Below are positions 18,048 to 27,273 of a stretch of 56,739 bases of DNA, piece after piece. The stretch's first letter is position 1. Every line of letters starts with the position of its first letter. Source of the stretch: Terriglobia bacterium (GTDB lineage Bacteria > Acidobacteriota > Terriglobia > Versatilivoradales > Versatilivoraceae); assembly GCA_022452285.1 (NCBI GenBank), contig JAKUNG010000002.1, positions 271,218 through 327,956 of the forward strand, read 5' to 3'. A program made the translations under genes and the position numbers. The notes beneath the pieces are model-generated. The model saw only the letters and a list, made by a program, of their open reading frames with translations. It had not been told where the DNA came from and made no database searches.

Positions 18048-19172
18048 ATGCAAGTTGAAGCTTATGCAGGCGAGGAAATGGTTCTTAACATGGGACCTCA
18101 GCATCCGAGTACCCATGGTGTTTTACGTTTGGAACTAGAAACCGATGGTGAAATTGTCAAAAAGGTTACTCCTCACATTGGATATTTACACCGTTGCTTT
18201 GAAAAGCACGCAGAGAATATAGATTATCCAGGAGTTATCCCTTTCTGCGATCGCATGGATTATATTGCGTCCATGAATAATAGTCTGGGTTATGCGTTAA
18301 CTGTTGAAAAGCTAATGGAGATTGAGGTAAATGAGCGTGTTCAGACATTAAGAGTGCTTATGGCTGAGTTAAATCGAATTGCTAGCCATCTTTTGTCAAT
18401 TGGTACTTATGCAATGGACATTGGATCTTTTACCCCTTTCCTTCACTGTTTTAGAGAAAGAGAAAAAGTTTTAGATTTGTTTGAATGGGTTTGTGGAGCG
18501 CGTCTTTTATATAACTATAATTGGGTAGGTGGGGTGTCTCACGATATTCCAAGTGGTTTTGTTAAAAAAACTTCTGAATTTCTCGACCAGTTAGAACCAG
18601 TCATTGCTGAGATGGATAAACTTCTTAGTTATAACAAAATTTTTATTGAACGGACTGCTAAGGTAGGAATTATCAATAAAGACCTGGCAGAATCGTTTAA
18701 TGTTACTGGCCCAAATTTACGTGGATCAGGAATTCAATGGGATTTGCGAAAAGAGGAACCGTACTGTTCATATGAAACCTATGATTTTGAAGTTCCGATT
18801 GGTTCAGGCCAATTTGGGCCAGTTGGTTCTTGTTGGGATAGATATTATGTTCGAGTTAGGGAGATGGAACAAAGTATAAAGTTAAGTCGTCAAGCTTTGG
18901 ACCGATTACCTGAAGGTGATGTACACGAAATGGTTCCAAGAAGAGTAAAGCCACCTAAGGGAGAGATATATGATCGTACTGAAACTCCTCGAGGCGAGTT
19001 GGGGTACTATGTAATCAGTAATGGTGGTCTGATTCCATTTAGGGTTAAGGTCAAATCCCCCTGTTTTACAGTTTTAAGTGTACTACCTGCTATTGCACAA
19101 GGTGGGATGGTGGCTGACATTATAGCCATCATTGGCAGTATTGATATTGTTATGGGAGAAATTGATCGCTAA
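18048..19172 (+). CDS. nuoD: NADH-quinone oxidoreductase subunit D
   Basis: 49-kDa subunit that forms the quinone site with NuoB. Hallmarks are NMGPQHPSTHGVLRL near the start, IGYLHRCFEKHAE, RMDYIASMNN, the ASHLLSIGTYAMDIGS block and the C-terminal ETPRGELGYYVISNGG. The frame is open to a TTG at 18033, but the ATG at 18048, preceded by GGGGTG, gives a start (MQVEAY) like other NuoD proteins; length then is 374 residues. nuoH follows 60 bp downstream. Confidence 0.96.
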   Translation: MQVEAYAGEEMVLNMGPQHPSTHGVLRLELETDGEIVKKVTPHIGYLHRCFEKHAENIDYPGVIPFCDRMDYIASMNNSLGYALTVEKLMEIEVNERVQTLRVLMAELNRIASHLLSIGTYAMDIGSFTPFLHCFREREKVLDLFEWVCGARLLYNYNWVGGVSHDIPSGFVKKTSEFLDQLEPVIAEMDKLLSYNKIFIERTAKVGIINKDLAESFNVTGPNLRGSGIQWDLRKEEPYCSYETYDFEVPIGSGQFGPVGSCWDRYYVRVREMEQSIKLSRQALDRLPEGDVHEMVPRRVKPPKGEIYDRTETPRGELGYYVISNGGLIPFRVKVKSPCFTVLSVLPAIAQGGMVADIIAIIGSIDIVMGEIDR

Positions 19173-19232
19173 GCAGCTTAATCTTTTACAGTGATTCCTG
19201 TTGAATAAAATTAAAATGGATTAAGAAGATTT

Positions 19233-20276
19233 ATGAATTTTTTCCGTGAAATTCTTATAGAGCAATTACCTGTTTTTAGAGAGCTCCCCAGTTTTGTACA
19301 AACATTATTGCCAATGCTTTTGGGTTGTCTAGTTTGTCTAGCACTAGTAGCCTTGTTTCCACTTATTGCTGTTTGGTTGGAACGTAAAATTTCAGCCCAT
19401 ATGCAAGACCGACTAGGACCCATGCGAGTAGGAGGCTGGCATGGCTGGGCCCAGACTATTGCTGACGGAGTCAAGCTTCTTACGAAAGAGGATATCATTC
19501 CAAAAGAAGCTGACAAGCTGCTATTTAAGTTAGCTCCGCTGGTTGTGTTTATAGGGGGATTCGCAGCCTTTGTGGTGTTACCGTTTAGTGATCATTTTAT
19601 TGTCAGTGATCTTAATATTGGAATCCTTTATGTTGTAGCGGTTTCCTCACTAGGAGTAGTCGGTGTAATTATGGCTGGCTGGGCTTCGAATAATAAGTAT
19701 GCTTTATTTGGCGGAATGCGAGCGGCTGCTCAGATTGTCAGTTATGAGATTCCTACTGTATTGGCTATTTTGACCGTTGTAATTCCAGTTGGCAGTCTTA
19801 GCATGCAAGAGATTGTGAGAGCCCAGGCAGGCGGGGTTTTAAACTGGTTTATTTTTCAACCCGTTACTTTCTTCGCTTTTTTTATATTTTATATTGGGAC
19901 ACTTGCTGAAGTTAATCGGACGCCGTTTGATATTCCTGAGGCAGAATCAGAGTTAGTCGCTGGTTATCACACCGAATATAGTGGAATGCGCTTTGCTTTT
20001 TTCTTTTTAGCAGAATATGCCAATATGTTTTTAGTCAGCGCCCTTGCTGTTACCTTGTTTCTGGGAGGCTGGCATGGTCCATGGCTTCCTGGTCCAGTTT
20101 GGTTTATTTTTAAGTCTATGTGTTTGGTATTCCTTCAGATGTGGCTGCGTTGGACATTGCCTAGACTTCGGGTTGATCAGTTGATGTACGTAAGTTGGAA
20201 AGTTCTTTTACCTATAGCATTTTTGCTTGTTTTGGCTGCTGGAACAGTAGCACTCATAACAGAAGGTCCAGCCTAG
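19233..20276 (+). CDS. nuoH: NADH-quinone oxidoreductase subunit H
   Basis: Membrane subunit that lines the quinone-access channel. 347 residues with eight predicted helices. Diagnostic segments are [25 protein letters not shown] (key ERK..A..Q.R.GP), [44 protein letters not shown], and [18 protein letters not shown] near the end. Intact. Confidence 0.97.
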   Translation: MNFFREILIEQLPVFRELPSFVQTLLPMLLGCLVCLALVALFPLIAVWLERKISAHMQDRLGPMRVGGWHGWAQTIADGVKLLTKEDIIPKEADKLLFKLAPLVVFIGGFAAFVVLPFSDHFIVSDLNIGILYVVAVSSLGVVGVIMAGWASNNKYALFGGMRAAAQIVSYEIPTVLAILTVVIPVGSLSMQEIVRAQAGGVLNWFIFQPVTFFAFFIFYIGTLAEVNRTPFDIPEAESELVAGYHTEYSGMRFAFFFLAEYANMFLVSALAVTLFLGGWHGPWLPGPVWFIFKSMCLVFLQMWLRWTLPRLRVDQLMYVSWKVLLPIAFLLVLAAGTVALITEGPA

Positions 20277-20300
20277 GACTGGAGAGAAATAGGACTCACG

Positions 20301-20786
20301 ATGAAAAAATACTTTCTAGATATTATTGAGTCAATCCGAACTACTTTAATCGGATTAAGAATTACATTTTCACACCTTTTTACAAGGGCATGTACTGTTC
20401 AATATCCTGAAGTGAAGTGGGAGCTTCCTGAACGATCAAGGATGAGATTATTCAATAAAATCGAAGACTGTATTGGTTGTGGTCAGTGTGTAAGAGCCTG
20501 TCCAGTTGACTGTATTTATATGACAACAGAAAAACGAGATAAGAAGGAGGATCCTTGGTTTGCTTCTGATGGAACTCCCATTAAATTAAAGGTAACTCAG
20601 TTCGATATCGATATGTCACTTTGTTGTTACTGTAATTTATGTACCTATCCTTGTCCAACACATTGTTTGGTTATGACCCCAGAGTACGAGTTTGCTGTCC
20701 ATACTAAAAAGGATTTCCTCTATCGTTTTGCTAAGGAAGAACCAGCAGTAATTTCTGAGCCACCACCACAACCCACAAGCAACTGA
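20301..20786 (+). CDS. nuoI: NADH-quinone oxidoreductase subunit I
   Basis: Ferredoxin-like subunit with two 4Fe-4S clusters (N6a/N6b) that passes electrons to NuoB. The cluster motifs are C57, C60, C63, C67 (CIGCGQCVRACP) and C108, C111, C114, C118 (CCYCNLCTYPCP). The 161-residue length is typical and a short Pro/Gln-rich tail ends the protein. With no NuoEFG encoded here, this subunit is the most likely electron entry point for a soluble donor. Confidence 0.96.
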   Translation: MKKYFLDIIESIRTTLIGLRITFSHLFTRACTVQYPEVKWELPERSRMRLFNKIEDCIGCGQCVRACPVDCIYMTTEKRDKKEDPWFASDGTPIKLKVTQFDIDMSLCCYCNLCTYPCPTHCLVMTPEYEFAVHTKKDFLYRFAKEEPAVISEPPPQPTSN

Positions 20787-20794
20787 GGGGTTTA

Positions 20795-21295
20795 ATGAAT
20801 ATTTCAGATATTGTGTTCATAATTTTTGCTTTTGTAACAGTAGCCTCAGCTGCTGTAGTTGTGTTTTCAAAAAGCCTAATTCATTCAGCTTTTTCCTTGC
20901 TCTTTACTCTTTTTGGTGTGGCTGTTCTTTATGTTTTTCTGGGTGCAGATTTTTTAGCAGCAACCCAGATTCTGGTTTATATAGGTGGTATTCTAATTTT
21001 ACTCTTGTTTGGAGTAATGCTTACTCATCGGCTTTATAATCTTAATCTTACAACTGAACGCTTTCAACCAGTAACTGGTGCAATTATAGCTTTGGCTGTG
21101 TTTTTCTCTTTGAGTCTAGTTGCCCTTCAAACTCAGTGGAAAATAGTAGAAAATGAAGAGCTAGAGCCTACCACTAGTAAGATTGGTAAAGCTTTTTTGC
21201 AGGAATATCTTCTGCCCTTTGAAATTGCTTCCATCCTTCTATTAGTAGCTTTGATTGGGGCAGCAATGCTTGTGAGACGGAGGACCGACATTTGA
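20795..21295 (+). CDS. nuoJ: NADH-quinone oxidoreductase subunit J
   Basis: Membrane subunit of five helices, 166 residues. Family marks are SLIHSAFSLLFTLFGVAVLYVFLGADFLAATQILVYIGGILILLLFGVML (key YIGGI..L..F..ML) and the C-terminal ILLLVALIGAAMLVRR. Its TGA overlaps the TTG of nuoK as TTGA, indicating coupled translation. Confidence 0.96.
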   Translation: MNISDIVFIIFAFVTVASAAVVVFSKSLIHSAFSLLFTLFGVAVLYVFLGADFLAATQILVYIGGILILLLFGVMLTHRLYNLNLTTERFQPVTGAIIALAVFFSLSLVALQTQWKIVENEELEPTTSKIGKAFLQEYLLPFEIASILLLVALIGAAMLVRRRTDI

Positions 21296-21597
21296 TCCTG
21301 TTACAACATTATCTGTTAATTAGTGCAGCACTATTTTCTTTGGGTGTCTTTGGAGTACTCACCCGACGGAACGCCATTAATGTGCTAATGGGTGTTGAGT
21401 TAATTTTGAATTCTGCAAATATTAACTTGGTAGCATTTTCAAGGTATAGTTCTTCAGGTATTGATGGACAAATGTTTGCTATTTTTGTGATTGTAGTAGC
21501 AGCTGCTGAAGTGGCAGTTGGTTTGGCTATTGTGTTAACACTTTACCGCTTGTTAAAGACGGTTAATCTGGACCAAGCCGGTGAGCTTAATAAATAA
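21292..21597 (+). CDS. nuoK: NADH-quinone oxidoreductase subunit K
   Basis: Three-helix subunit related to MrpC, 101 residues. Diagnostic sequence is LGVFGVLTRRNAINVLMGVELILNSANINLVAFS (key glutamate in GVELILN) followed by FAIFVIVVAAAEVAVGLAIVL. The start is TTG, overlapping the nuoJ stop by 4 bp, and is set by GGAGG at 21279-21283 with 8-base spacing. In most genomes nuoL and nuoM would follow; here the next gene is nuoN. Confidence 0.96.
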   Translation: MILLQHYLLISAALFSLGVFGVLTRRNAINVLMGVELILNSANINLVAFSRYSSSGIDGQMFAIFVIVVAAAEVAVGLAIVLTLYRLLKTVNLDQAGELNK

Positions 21598-21632
21598 AGC
21601 ATATTGGACAAACAGAGTAATGGGTTTATAAA

Positions 21633-21654
21633 AGGGTTCTTAAAGAAAGACCCT
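21633..21654. other. Hairpin in the nuoK-nuoN gap, where nuoL and nuoM are missing
   Basis: Arms 21633-21641 and 21646-21654 can pair over nine positions with one C-A mismatch and one G-T wobble, around a 4-base AAAG loop. There is no T-run after it. It could be an RNA processing or stabilising element in the polycistronic message, or a scar of a past deletion; the sequence alone cannot decide. Confidence 0.4.
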
Positions 21655-21690
21655 AACCACCATTGAGATTTAAAAGGGACTGTATTTTTT

Positions 21691-23181
21691 ATGAATCTAG
21701 GCAACTTAGAAAGTCTTCCATTTTTTTGCCCTGAGTTGATTTTAGTGGGTGCAATTTTACTAGTTGTTATTAGTGATATTACCCTAAAGGGTCTTAGAAA
21801 TATTGCTAACCCCTTATTAACTATGACTGCTCTTGTAATGGCTCTGTATTATACCATCCAAACTGAACATGGTTCAGCTGGGCAGTTATTTGAAGGAATG
21901 TTGGCACTAGATACTTTTGGGCAGTACTTTAAGATATTCTTGTTGATATCTTCACTGCTTATTATTCTCGTATCTTTGCATTCTTCAGAGCTGTCTTCAA
22001 TTCATCAAGGAGAATTTTTTGCCCTACTTCTTGCCGTTACCCTAGGGATGGTGCTGATGGCAAACTCAATTAACTTAGTTATGCTTTACTTGTCTCTTGA
22101 GCTAGTTTCTTTGACATCTTATGTCATGGTTGGTTATCTGAGAAATGATCGTCTTTCTAATGAAGCCTCTATGAAATACATCCTTTTTGGAGCAGTTTCA
22201 ACAGGTTCTATGCTATACGGATTTTCTTTGTTATACGGGATTACAGGTAGTCTGAATCTTTTTGAAATTAGAGAAGCACTGATAATACAAGGTGATCTAG
22301 GTATTAATCAGTTAACCCTCCTCTTGATAGTAGTTCTCTCAATCGCTGGGTTTGGATTTAAAACTGCAGCGGTTCCTTTTCACTTTTGGTGTCCAGATGT
22401 TTATACAGGGGCCCCAACACCAGTAACTGCATTCCTTTCAGTAGCTCCCAAAGCAGCAGGTTTTGCTATTTTAGTTCGGTTTTTCTTTGGCGGGCTCAGT
22501 CAAATGACACAGGCAGAAGGAGGTTTGTTAACTGGTGTTGATTGGGCACTAGTTCTGGTCATCATTTCGGTTATAACAATGAGTTGGGGTAATATAGCTG
22601 CTCTTACCCAAAACAATTTAAAACGGATGTTAGCGTATTCCAGTATAGCCCATGCTGGATATATTTTGATGGGGTGTGTGGTTTTAACTGAGACGGGCCT
22701 AAAGGCAATTTTAGTGTATTTGTTTGTTTATCTTTTTATGAACTTAGGTGCTTTTTTGGTGGTAACCATAGTTTTTAATAGTGAACGTACATTTCAGGTG
22801 CAAGATTACAATGGAATGTTTCGGCGTTCTCCGTTCTTAGCAATTGCAATGAGTATCTTTATGTTGTCCTTGATTGGGATCCCTCCTTTTTCGGGTTTTC
22901 TAGGGAAGTTATATATATTTGGTGCAGTCATTGACCAAGGATTGTTTTGGTTTGCTGTTATAGGTGCTCTTAATGCTGCCGTAGCTGCTTTCTATTATAT
23001 GAGAGTCATGAAGCACATGATTTTAGAAAATGATGATGGAGAGAAAAGTCCCCTCCAGATGTCCTACCTTAACCAAGCATTAATTGTACTGCTATTGATT
23101 CCAAATGTTTTTCTGATAGTGTATTGGAGTCACATTGATCGTTGGGCTACTAGTTCCATTAAGCTTTTTAATGGATTGTAA
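21691..23181 (+). CDS. nuoN: NADH-quinone oxidoreductase subunit N
   Basis: Antiporter-like proton-pumping subunit of 496 residues and about 14 helices. Key segments are LSLELVSLTSYVMVGYLR (channel glutamate in helix 5), KYILFGAVSTG (helix 7 lysine), FKTAAVPFHFWCPDVYTGAPTPVTAFLS (key PFHFW.PDVY.GAP..V.AFL) and NLKRMLAYSSIAHAGYILMG. The N rather than L or M assignment rests on EVSY-like N motifs, length and its place at the operon end. An AAAAGGGA precedes the ATG with about 12 bases. It is the only antiporter-like subunit in the locus. Confidence 0.95.
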   Translation: MNLGNLESLPFFCPELILVGAILLVVISDITLKGLRNIANPLLTMTALVMALYYTIQTEHGSAGQLFEGMLALDTFGQYFKIFLLISSLLIILVSLHSSELSSIHQGEFFALLLAVTLGMVLMANSINLVMLYLSLELVSLTSYVMVGYLRNDRLSNEASMKYILFGAVSTGSMLYGFSLLYGITGSLNLFEIREALIIQGDLGINQLTLLLIVVLSIAGFGFKTAAVPFHFWCPDVYTGAPTPVTAFLSVAPKAAGFAILVRFFFGGLSQMTQAEGGLLTGVDWALVLVIISVITMSWGNIAALTQNNLKRMLAYSSIAHAGYILMGCVVLTETGLKAILVYLFVYLFMNLGAFLVVTIVFNSERTFQVQDYNGMFRRSPFLAIAMSIFMLSLIGIPPFSGFLGKLYIFGAVIDQGLFWFAVIGALNAAVAAFYYMRVMKHMILENDDGEKSPLQMSYLNQALIVLLLIPNVFLIVYWSHIDRWATSSIKLFNGL

Positions 23182-23230
23182 GACACACATCTTCCTGTTA
23201 GTTATTTCTGAATATTCAATTGGATGCAAT

Positions 23231-23246
23231 CCTATTATTAAATAGG
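23231..23246. other. Hairpin between convergent nuoN and lutC
   Basis: Perfect 6-bp stem (23231-23236 with 23241-23246) and ATTA loop in the 114-bp gap between the ends of nuoN and lutC. No T-run flanks it, so a shared terminator is possible but weakly supported. Confidence 0.25.
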
Positions 23247-23295
23247 TGTGGGATTACCTGTATCTAGATGAAGTAGGACTTGATTACTATCCTAA

Positions 23296-24006
23296 TTAAT
23301 CCTCAATCAGTAGAGCTAATTGCCTGACTGGACCGTGGGCACCTTTGATAAGAACCTTTTCTATGTCTGCAGTTCGGCTGGGTCCAGTAATCAGTGTAAT
23401 CGCAGTTGGGTAGTGATCAGTGGCCCAAGTGCTTTGTAGATATTCAAGCGCTGTTGACAAGTTTGGATAGATCTGATTAATACTAGCAAGGGCTAAATGG
23501 GCTGTAGGGAGCAAACTAATTTGGCGGCTGGCCTCTGGTTTTGAGGTTAAAATAATTGTACCACTATCAGCGATCAAGCAATCTACGCCAGTTATTGATA
23601 GATCTGTTTGAGCTAGACGGTGAGTATTACTTGAGTGCTGAAAATAGTCTCCACTTTCATTATTTTCATTAAAAAGATTTATTTCAGGTAAATCAACGGA
23701 TAGTTTTTGAATGATTTGATTATCAACACAAATATTGTGGTTTGAGACTGCTATATTTTTGTAGCCTGAATCTCTAATCAGGCTTTTGATAAATTGAAAT
23801 ACTGAATCAATATTTGGACAAATTTCTGTCTCACCACCTACACAGTTAGATTCTACTTTGAATCGCTGTGCAATTCTGGACAAATCTACAAAATCAGAAG
23901 CAAATAAGAACTTTGAAGAGTCAGATTTAGTGGGGGCTTGTTGGCGGTTTAGGCCATTCAATGATCGACGTATTCGTCCTAAAATCTCAGTTCTAGAAGC
24001 ATTCAT
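23296..24006 (-). CDS. lutC: Lactate utilization protein C (LUD domain)
   Basis: LUD-domain subunit of the LutABC L-lactate dehydrogenase complex. The N-terminus MNASRTEILGRIRRSL matches the family, and the body has LSITGVDCLIADSGTIILTS (key ADSGT) and TLITGPSRTADIEKVLIKGAHGP (key GPSRTADIE..L..G.HGP). Start chosen at ATG 24006, whose ATGA overlaps the lutB stop and gives 236 residues; an ATG at 24036 is also in frame. Last gene of the lutA-lutB-lutC operon. Confidence 0.92.
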   Translation of the reverse strand: MNASRTEILGRIRRSLNGLNRQQAPTKSDSSKFLFASDFVDLSRIAQRFKVESNCVGGETEICPNIDSVFQFIKSLIRDSGYKNIAVSNHNICVDNQIIQKLSVDLPEINLFNENNESGDYFQHSSNTHRLAQTDLSITGVDCLIADSGTIILTSKPEASRQISLLPTAHLALASINQIYPNLSTALEYLQSTWATDHYPTAITLITGPSRTADIEKVLIKGAHGPVRQLALLIED

Positions 24007-25409
24007 GTTGTTTTCTGTTGAGTTGTTTCTTTCCATAGCTCTTTGAAAGTTTTAGCAGCGATAGGAGGAAAATCTCGGTCTTTACTCCAACCTGGAACAT
24101 TAAGATGTTGTCCTTTTTTATAAAAGATTTTAAGGAGGTTTCTCAAGAAAAAAGAACCAAGGCGGTAAAGCCGTACATCCTTCATTATTGAAGTGTAGCA
24201 GTGCATTGCAAGTCTCTCTTGCCATGAGGATTTATGCTGTTTGACTACCTGTTCACGAAGCCAAAGCAATTGGTGGTGCACATCAATCTTTACTGGACAG
24301 ATATTAGAACAGGCGCCACAAAGAGAAGAGGCATAAGGGAGGTCTTTCGCAGTATCCAAACCCTGTAGTAGGGGAGTTAGAACTGACCCTATTGGTCCTG
24401 AATATGTTGATCCATATGAATGCCCTCCAACCCGTTGATATACGGGGCATGTATTTAAGCAGGCACCACATCGAATGCAGAATAACGACTCTCTTAATTT
24501 CGGATTGGACAAAATCTCAGTTCGGCCGTTATCCAGAATCACCAGATGAAATTCTTCTGGACCATCTAGATCTTCTACCTTTCGCGGTCCATTTATCATG
24601 GATACGTAGCTCGTCTGTTTTTGTCCAGTTGCACTTCGAGATAAGAGCTTCAGAAAAATTGACAAGTCTTCGAATCTAGGAATGACTTTTTCCAAACCCA
24701 TTATTGCGACATGGACTTTTGGTAAGTTGGTACACATGCGTGCATTACCTTCATTTTCGACCACTACGATTGTGCCCGTATCGGCAGCAGCAAAATTAAC
24801 ACCAGAAATTCCTAATTTGGTTGAAAGGAATTTTTGTCGAAGTTTACCTCTTGCAAATGCACAAAGCTCTTCAGGGATTTCTGTATAGGGAATATTGAAG
24901 GTTTTATTAAACAAAGCACCAATCTGTTGGCGTGTCATATGTAAAGCTGGTGCAATGATATGAGAAGGGGTTTCATTGGCAAGTTGAATAATAAACTCTC
25001 CGAGATCCGTTTCTATAGGTTCAACACCTTGTTTTTCTAATTTAGAGGCAAGTTTGATTTCTTCTGTAGTCATTGATTTAGACTTGACCACGTTTTTGGC
25101 GTTTAGACGTCGACAAAGTTTCAAGATATAATTTGAAGCTTCATCAGCATCTCTGGCCCAAAAGACCTGACCACCATTATTAAGAATGTTGCTTTCAAGT
25201 TGTTCCAAATAAAAATCTAGTTGGTTAATTACCTCTTTTTTAATTTGATGACCTTTTTCGCGCAACTCTTCCCATTCTGGAACTTGATGGATTGATTTTA
25301 ATCGCTGTTCTAGGGCATGTCGGGTAGCAGAGTGAAAAGTCTCACGTAATTTAGAATTAGCTATGTTTTTAGCTGAAGACGTTTTAAAACCAGAAGGTGT
25401 TCGTTCCAT
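24003..25409 (-). CDS. lutB: Lactate utilization iron-sulfur protein LutB
   Basis: Iron-sulfur subunit of the flavin-independent L-lactate oxidising complex. 468 residues: an N-terminal LUD domain with GVNFAAADTGTIVVVENEGNARM (key ADTGT, NEGN) and a C-terminal domain with two cluster motifs, C311/C314/C317/C321 (CIRCGACLNTCPVY) and C364/C367/C371 (CGACSNICPVKID). A further C-terminal DUF3390-like tail follows. Lies 57 bp after lutA and overlaps lutC by 4 bp. Electron acceptor not visible; quinone is likely from family knowledge. Confidence 0.95.
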   Translation of the reverse strand: MERTPSGFKTSSAKNIANSKLRETFHSATRHALEQRLKSIHQVPEWEELREKGHQIKKEVINQLDFYLEQLESNILNNGGQVFWARDADEASNYILKLCRRLNAKNVVKSKSMTTEEIKLASKLEKQGVEPIETDLGEFIIQLANETPSHIIAPALHMTRQQIGALFNKTFNIPYTEIPEELCAFARGKLRQKFLSTKLGISGVNFAAADTGTIVVVENEGNARMCTNLPKVHVAIMGLEKVIPRFEDLSIFLKLLSRSATGQKQTSYVSMINGPRKVEDLDGPEEFHLVILDNGRTEILSNPKLRESLFCIRCGACLNTCPVYQRVGGHSYGSTYSGPIGSVLTPLLQGLDTAKDLPYASSLCGACSNICPVKIDVHHQLLWLREQVVKQHKSSWQERLAMHCYTSIMKDVRLYRLGSFFLRNLLKIFYKKGQHLNVPGWSKDRDFPPIAAKTFKELWKETTQQKTT

Positions 25410-25466
25410 AAAGTATTGATTTAGTGTTATTTATTTTTTCAATTCAATTAGATTAGAGGTGATTCA

Positions 25467-26186
25467 CTATAAATTCTCCCCTAGAAGATCTGCTAAATGT
25501 AAGGGTTTTATAGGAATATTGTGTCTACTTAGATATCCTCCAATTTGCATCAAGCAGCTGGAGTCATTAGCTATTACATAATCTGCTCCTGTTTTGGTAA
25601 TAGCACTGCTCTTATCTTCTGCCATGGCGATTGAGATTTCAGGAAACTTTACAGAAAACATTCCGCCAAAACCACAACAAGTTTCTGATTCTTCCATTTC
25701 TACTAGTTCTATGCCCTGGATATTTTTAATTAATTCACGGGGTGCTTGGTGGATTTGTAGTTCACGGAGGAGGTGACAAGCGTCATGGTAGGTAACACGA
25801 TGAGGAAACGTGACACCTAAATCCTTTACTCCAATTATGTTAACTAGAAAGTCAGAAAACTCAAAAATGTTTTTTGTTATTTCCTGTAAAGGTTCTTTAT
25901 AGGTAGAGTGGTCGAGGATTTCAGGATAAAATATTTTAACCATACTTGCACATGATCCAGAAGGAGTAACAATATATTCGGAGTTTCCAAAAATTTCCAA
26001 AAATCGTTGGGCCAGCTCACATGCGTCTGCATGATATCCCCCGTTAAAGGCTGGTTGACCACAACAGGTTTGTTCCAAGGGGTAATTTACAGATAAGCCA
26101 ATCTTTTTGAGTATTTTAAAAAGATTCATTCCAACACTGGGAAAGAACTGGTCTACTAGACAAGGAATAAAAAGTGAAACTTTCAT
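25467..26186 (-). CDS. lutA: Lactate utilization protein A (Fe-S oxidoreductase, CCG domains)
   Basis: 239 residues, two cysteine-rich CCG domains: C41/C42 in TCCGQPAFNGGY and C170/C171 in TCCGFGGMFSVKFPEIS, each with an upstream single cysteine (C9; C137 in YHDACHL). These bind an unusual Fe-S cluster as in GlpC/HdrB. ATG start at 26186. First gene of the operon; the region before it is shared with the divergent SDR gene. Confidence 0.95.
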   Translation of the reverse strand: MKVSLFIPCLVDQFFPSVGMNLFKILKKIGLSVNYPLEQTCCGQPAFNGGYHADACELAQRFLEIFGNSEYIVTPSGSCASMVKIFYPEILDHSTYKEPLQEITKNIFEFSDFLVNIIGVKDLGVTFPHRVTYHDACHLLRELQIHQAPRELIKNIQGIELVEMEESETCCGFGGMFSVKFPEISIAMAEDKSSAITKTGADYVIANDSSCLMQIGGYLSRHNIPIKPLHLADLLGENL

Positions 26187-26386
26187 ACGTTAATTCTACT
26201 CTTTTTCTATGGACTTGGTTGTTAAACAAAAAATAGCATAACATTAATGGGTTTAAATAATCATTAAGGTCAACAAATGAATTTTCACTTAAATAATTTA
26301 AATTTTATTTAAATCTAGGAACTATGGAATTTTAAAACTTAATATTAGGACATAGTATTTTGGAGGTTTGTAACAAAGGAGAAAAT

Positions 26387-27112
26387 ATGGTGAACCCTGT
26401 GCAGGATCGTGTTGCAGTTGTTACCGGAGGGACTCAAGGTATAGGTCAGGCTATTACAAAATCACTATTGCAAGAAGATCTTAAAGTTGTAATTTGTTCG
26501 CGTAATGAGGAGAAAATAACTTCCTGCCTGAAGGAACTAAGAGTGTTGTGGGGAGATGCTATCAAGGGATTCAAGTGTGATGTAAGGAGCTATTCGGAGG
26601 TCACTGACTTGATCGACTTTACAGTTAAAGAATATGGAAGACTTGATCTTTTGGTCAACAATGCTGCTGTGGGAATTTTTAATTCCGTTATGCAAATCAC
26701 CCCGGAAGAATTTAAAGAAGTTATCGAAACTAATTTAGTAGGAGTTTTTCACTGTTGTCATGCTGCGATTCCTGCACTTAAGCGCAGTGGGAATGGGTAT
26801 ATCATTAATATCAGTAGTTTAGCGGGAAAACAAGCTTTTGCAGGAGGTTCGGCCTACAATGCCTCGAAATTTGGTCTTAATGGTTTTAGTGAAGCCATTA
26901 TGCAAGACCTTCGTTATGAGGACATTCGTGTTAGTTATATTCTTCCAGGCAGTGTTGACACAAATTTTCGTGGGTCTCAAGCTAGAAATAATTCTAGTTG
27001 GAAATTATCTCCTGACGATATAGCCAGGATAGTTGTTGAGCTAATTAACCATAATCCTAACTCTCTGCCCAGTCGAGTAGAAATTCGACCCTCAAAACCA
27101 TTAAAAAAATGA
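26387..27112 (+). CDS. Short-chain dehydrogenase/reductase (SDR)
   Basis: Classical SDR with the NAD(P)-binding TGGTQGIG motif, NNAAVG, catalytic serine in ISSLAGK and the YNASK (Tyr-x-x-x-Lys) pair. The frame is open to TTG 26360, but the ATG at 26387 has AAAGGAG with 5-base spacing, giving 241 residues. Substrate unknown. It stands alone, divergent from lutABC, and may or may not be related to that operon. Confidence 0.88.
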   Translation: MVNPVQDRVAVVTGGTQGIGQAITKSLLQEDLKVVICSRNEEKITSCLKELRVLWGDAIKGFKCDVRSYSEVTDLIDFTVKEYGRLDLLVNNAAVGIFNSVMQITPEEFKEVIETNLVGVFHCCHAAIPALKRSGNGYIINISSLAGKQAFAGGSAYNASKFGLNGFSEAIMQDLRYEDIRVSYILPGSVDTNFRGSQARNNSSWKLSPDDIARIVVELINHNPNSLPSRVEIRPSKPLKK

Positions 27113-27273
27113 ATAGTCATGGGTTTATGTAATATCTGGTTATATTTATGGTCTTAAATATTAAATTTAGTAATTGAAGTTGTGTAAGTAATTTTTTTCT
27201 AAGATAGAAATTCAGGTTGATATACCGTGTACAGCTATTTTTAAAAACTATCAAAATGATCTAAGGGGGAAAT

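Noticed and set aside
19211..19516. 101-codon minus-strand frame inside nuoH
   Set aside because: Shadow of nuoH, whose membrane-protein motifs are unmistakable on the plus strand.
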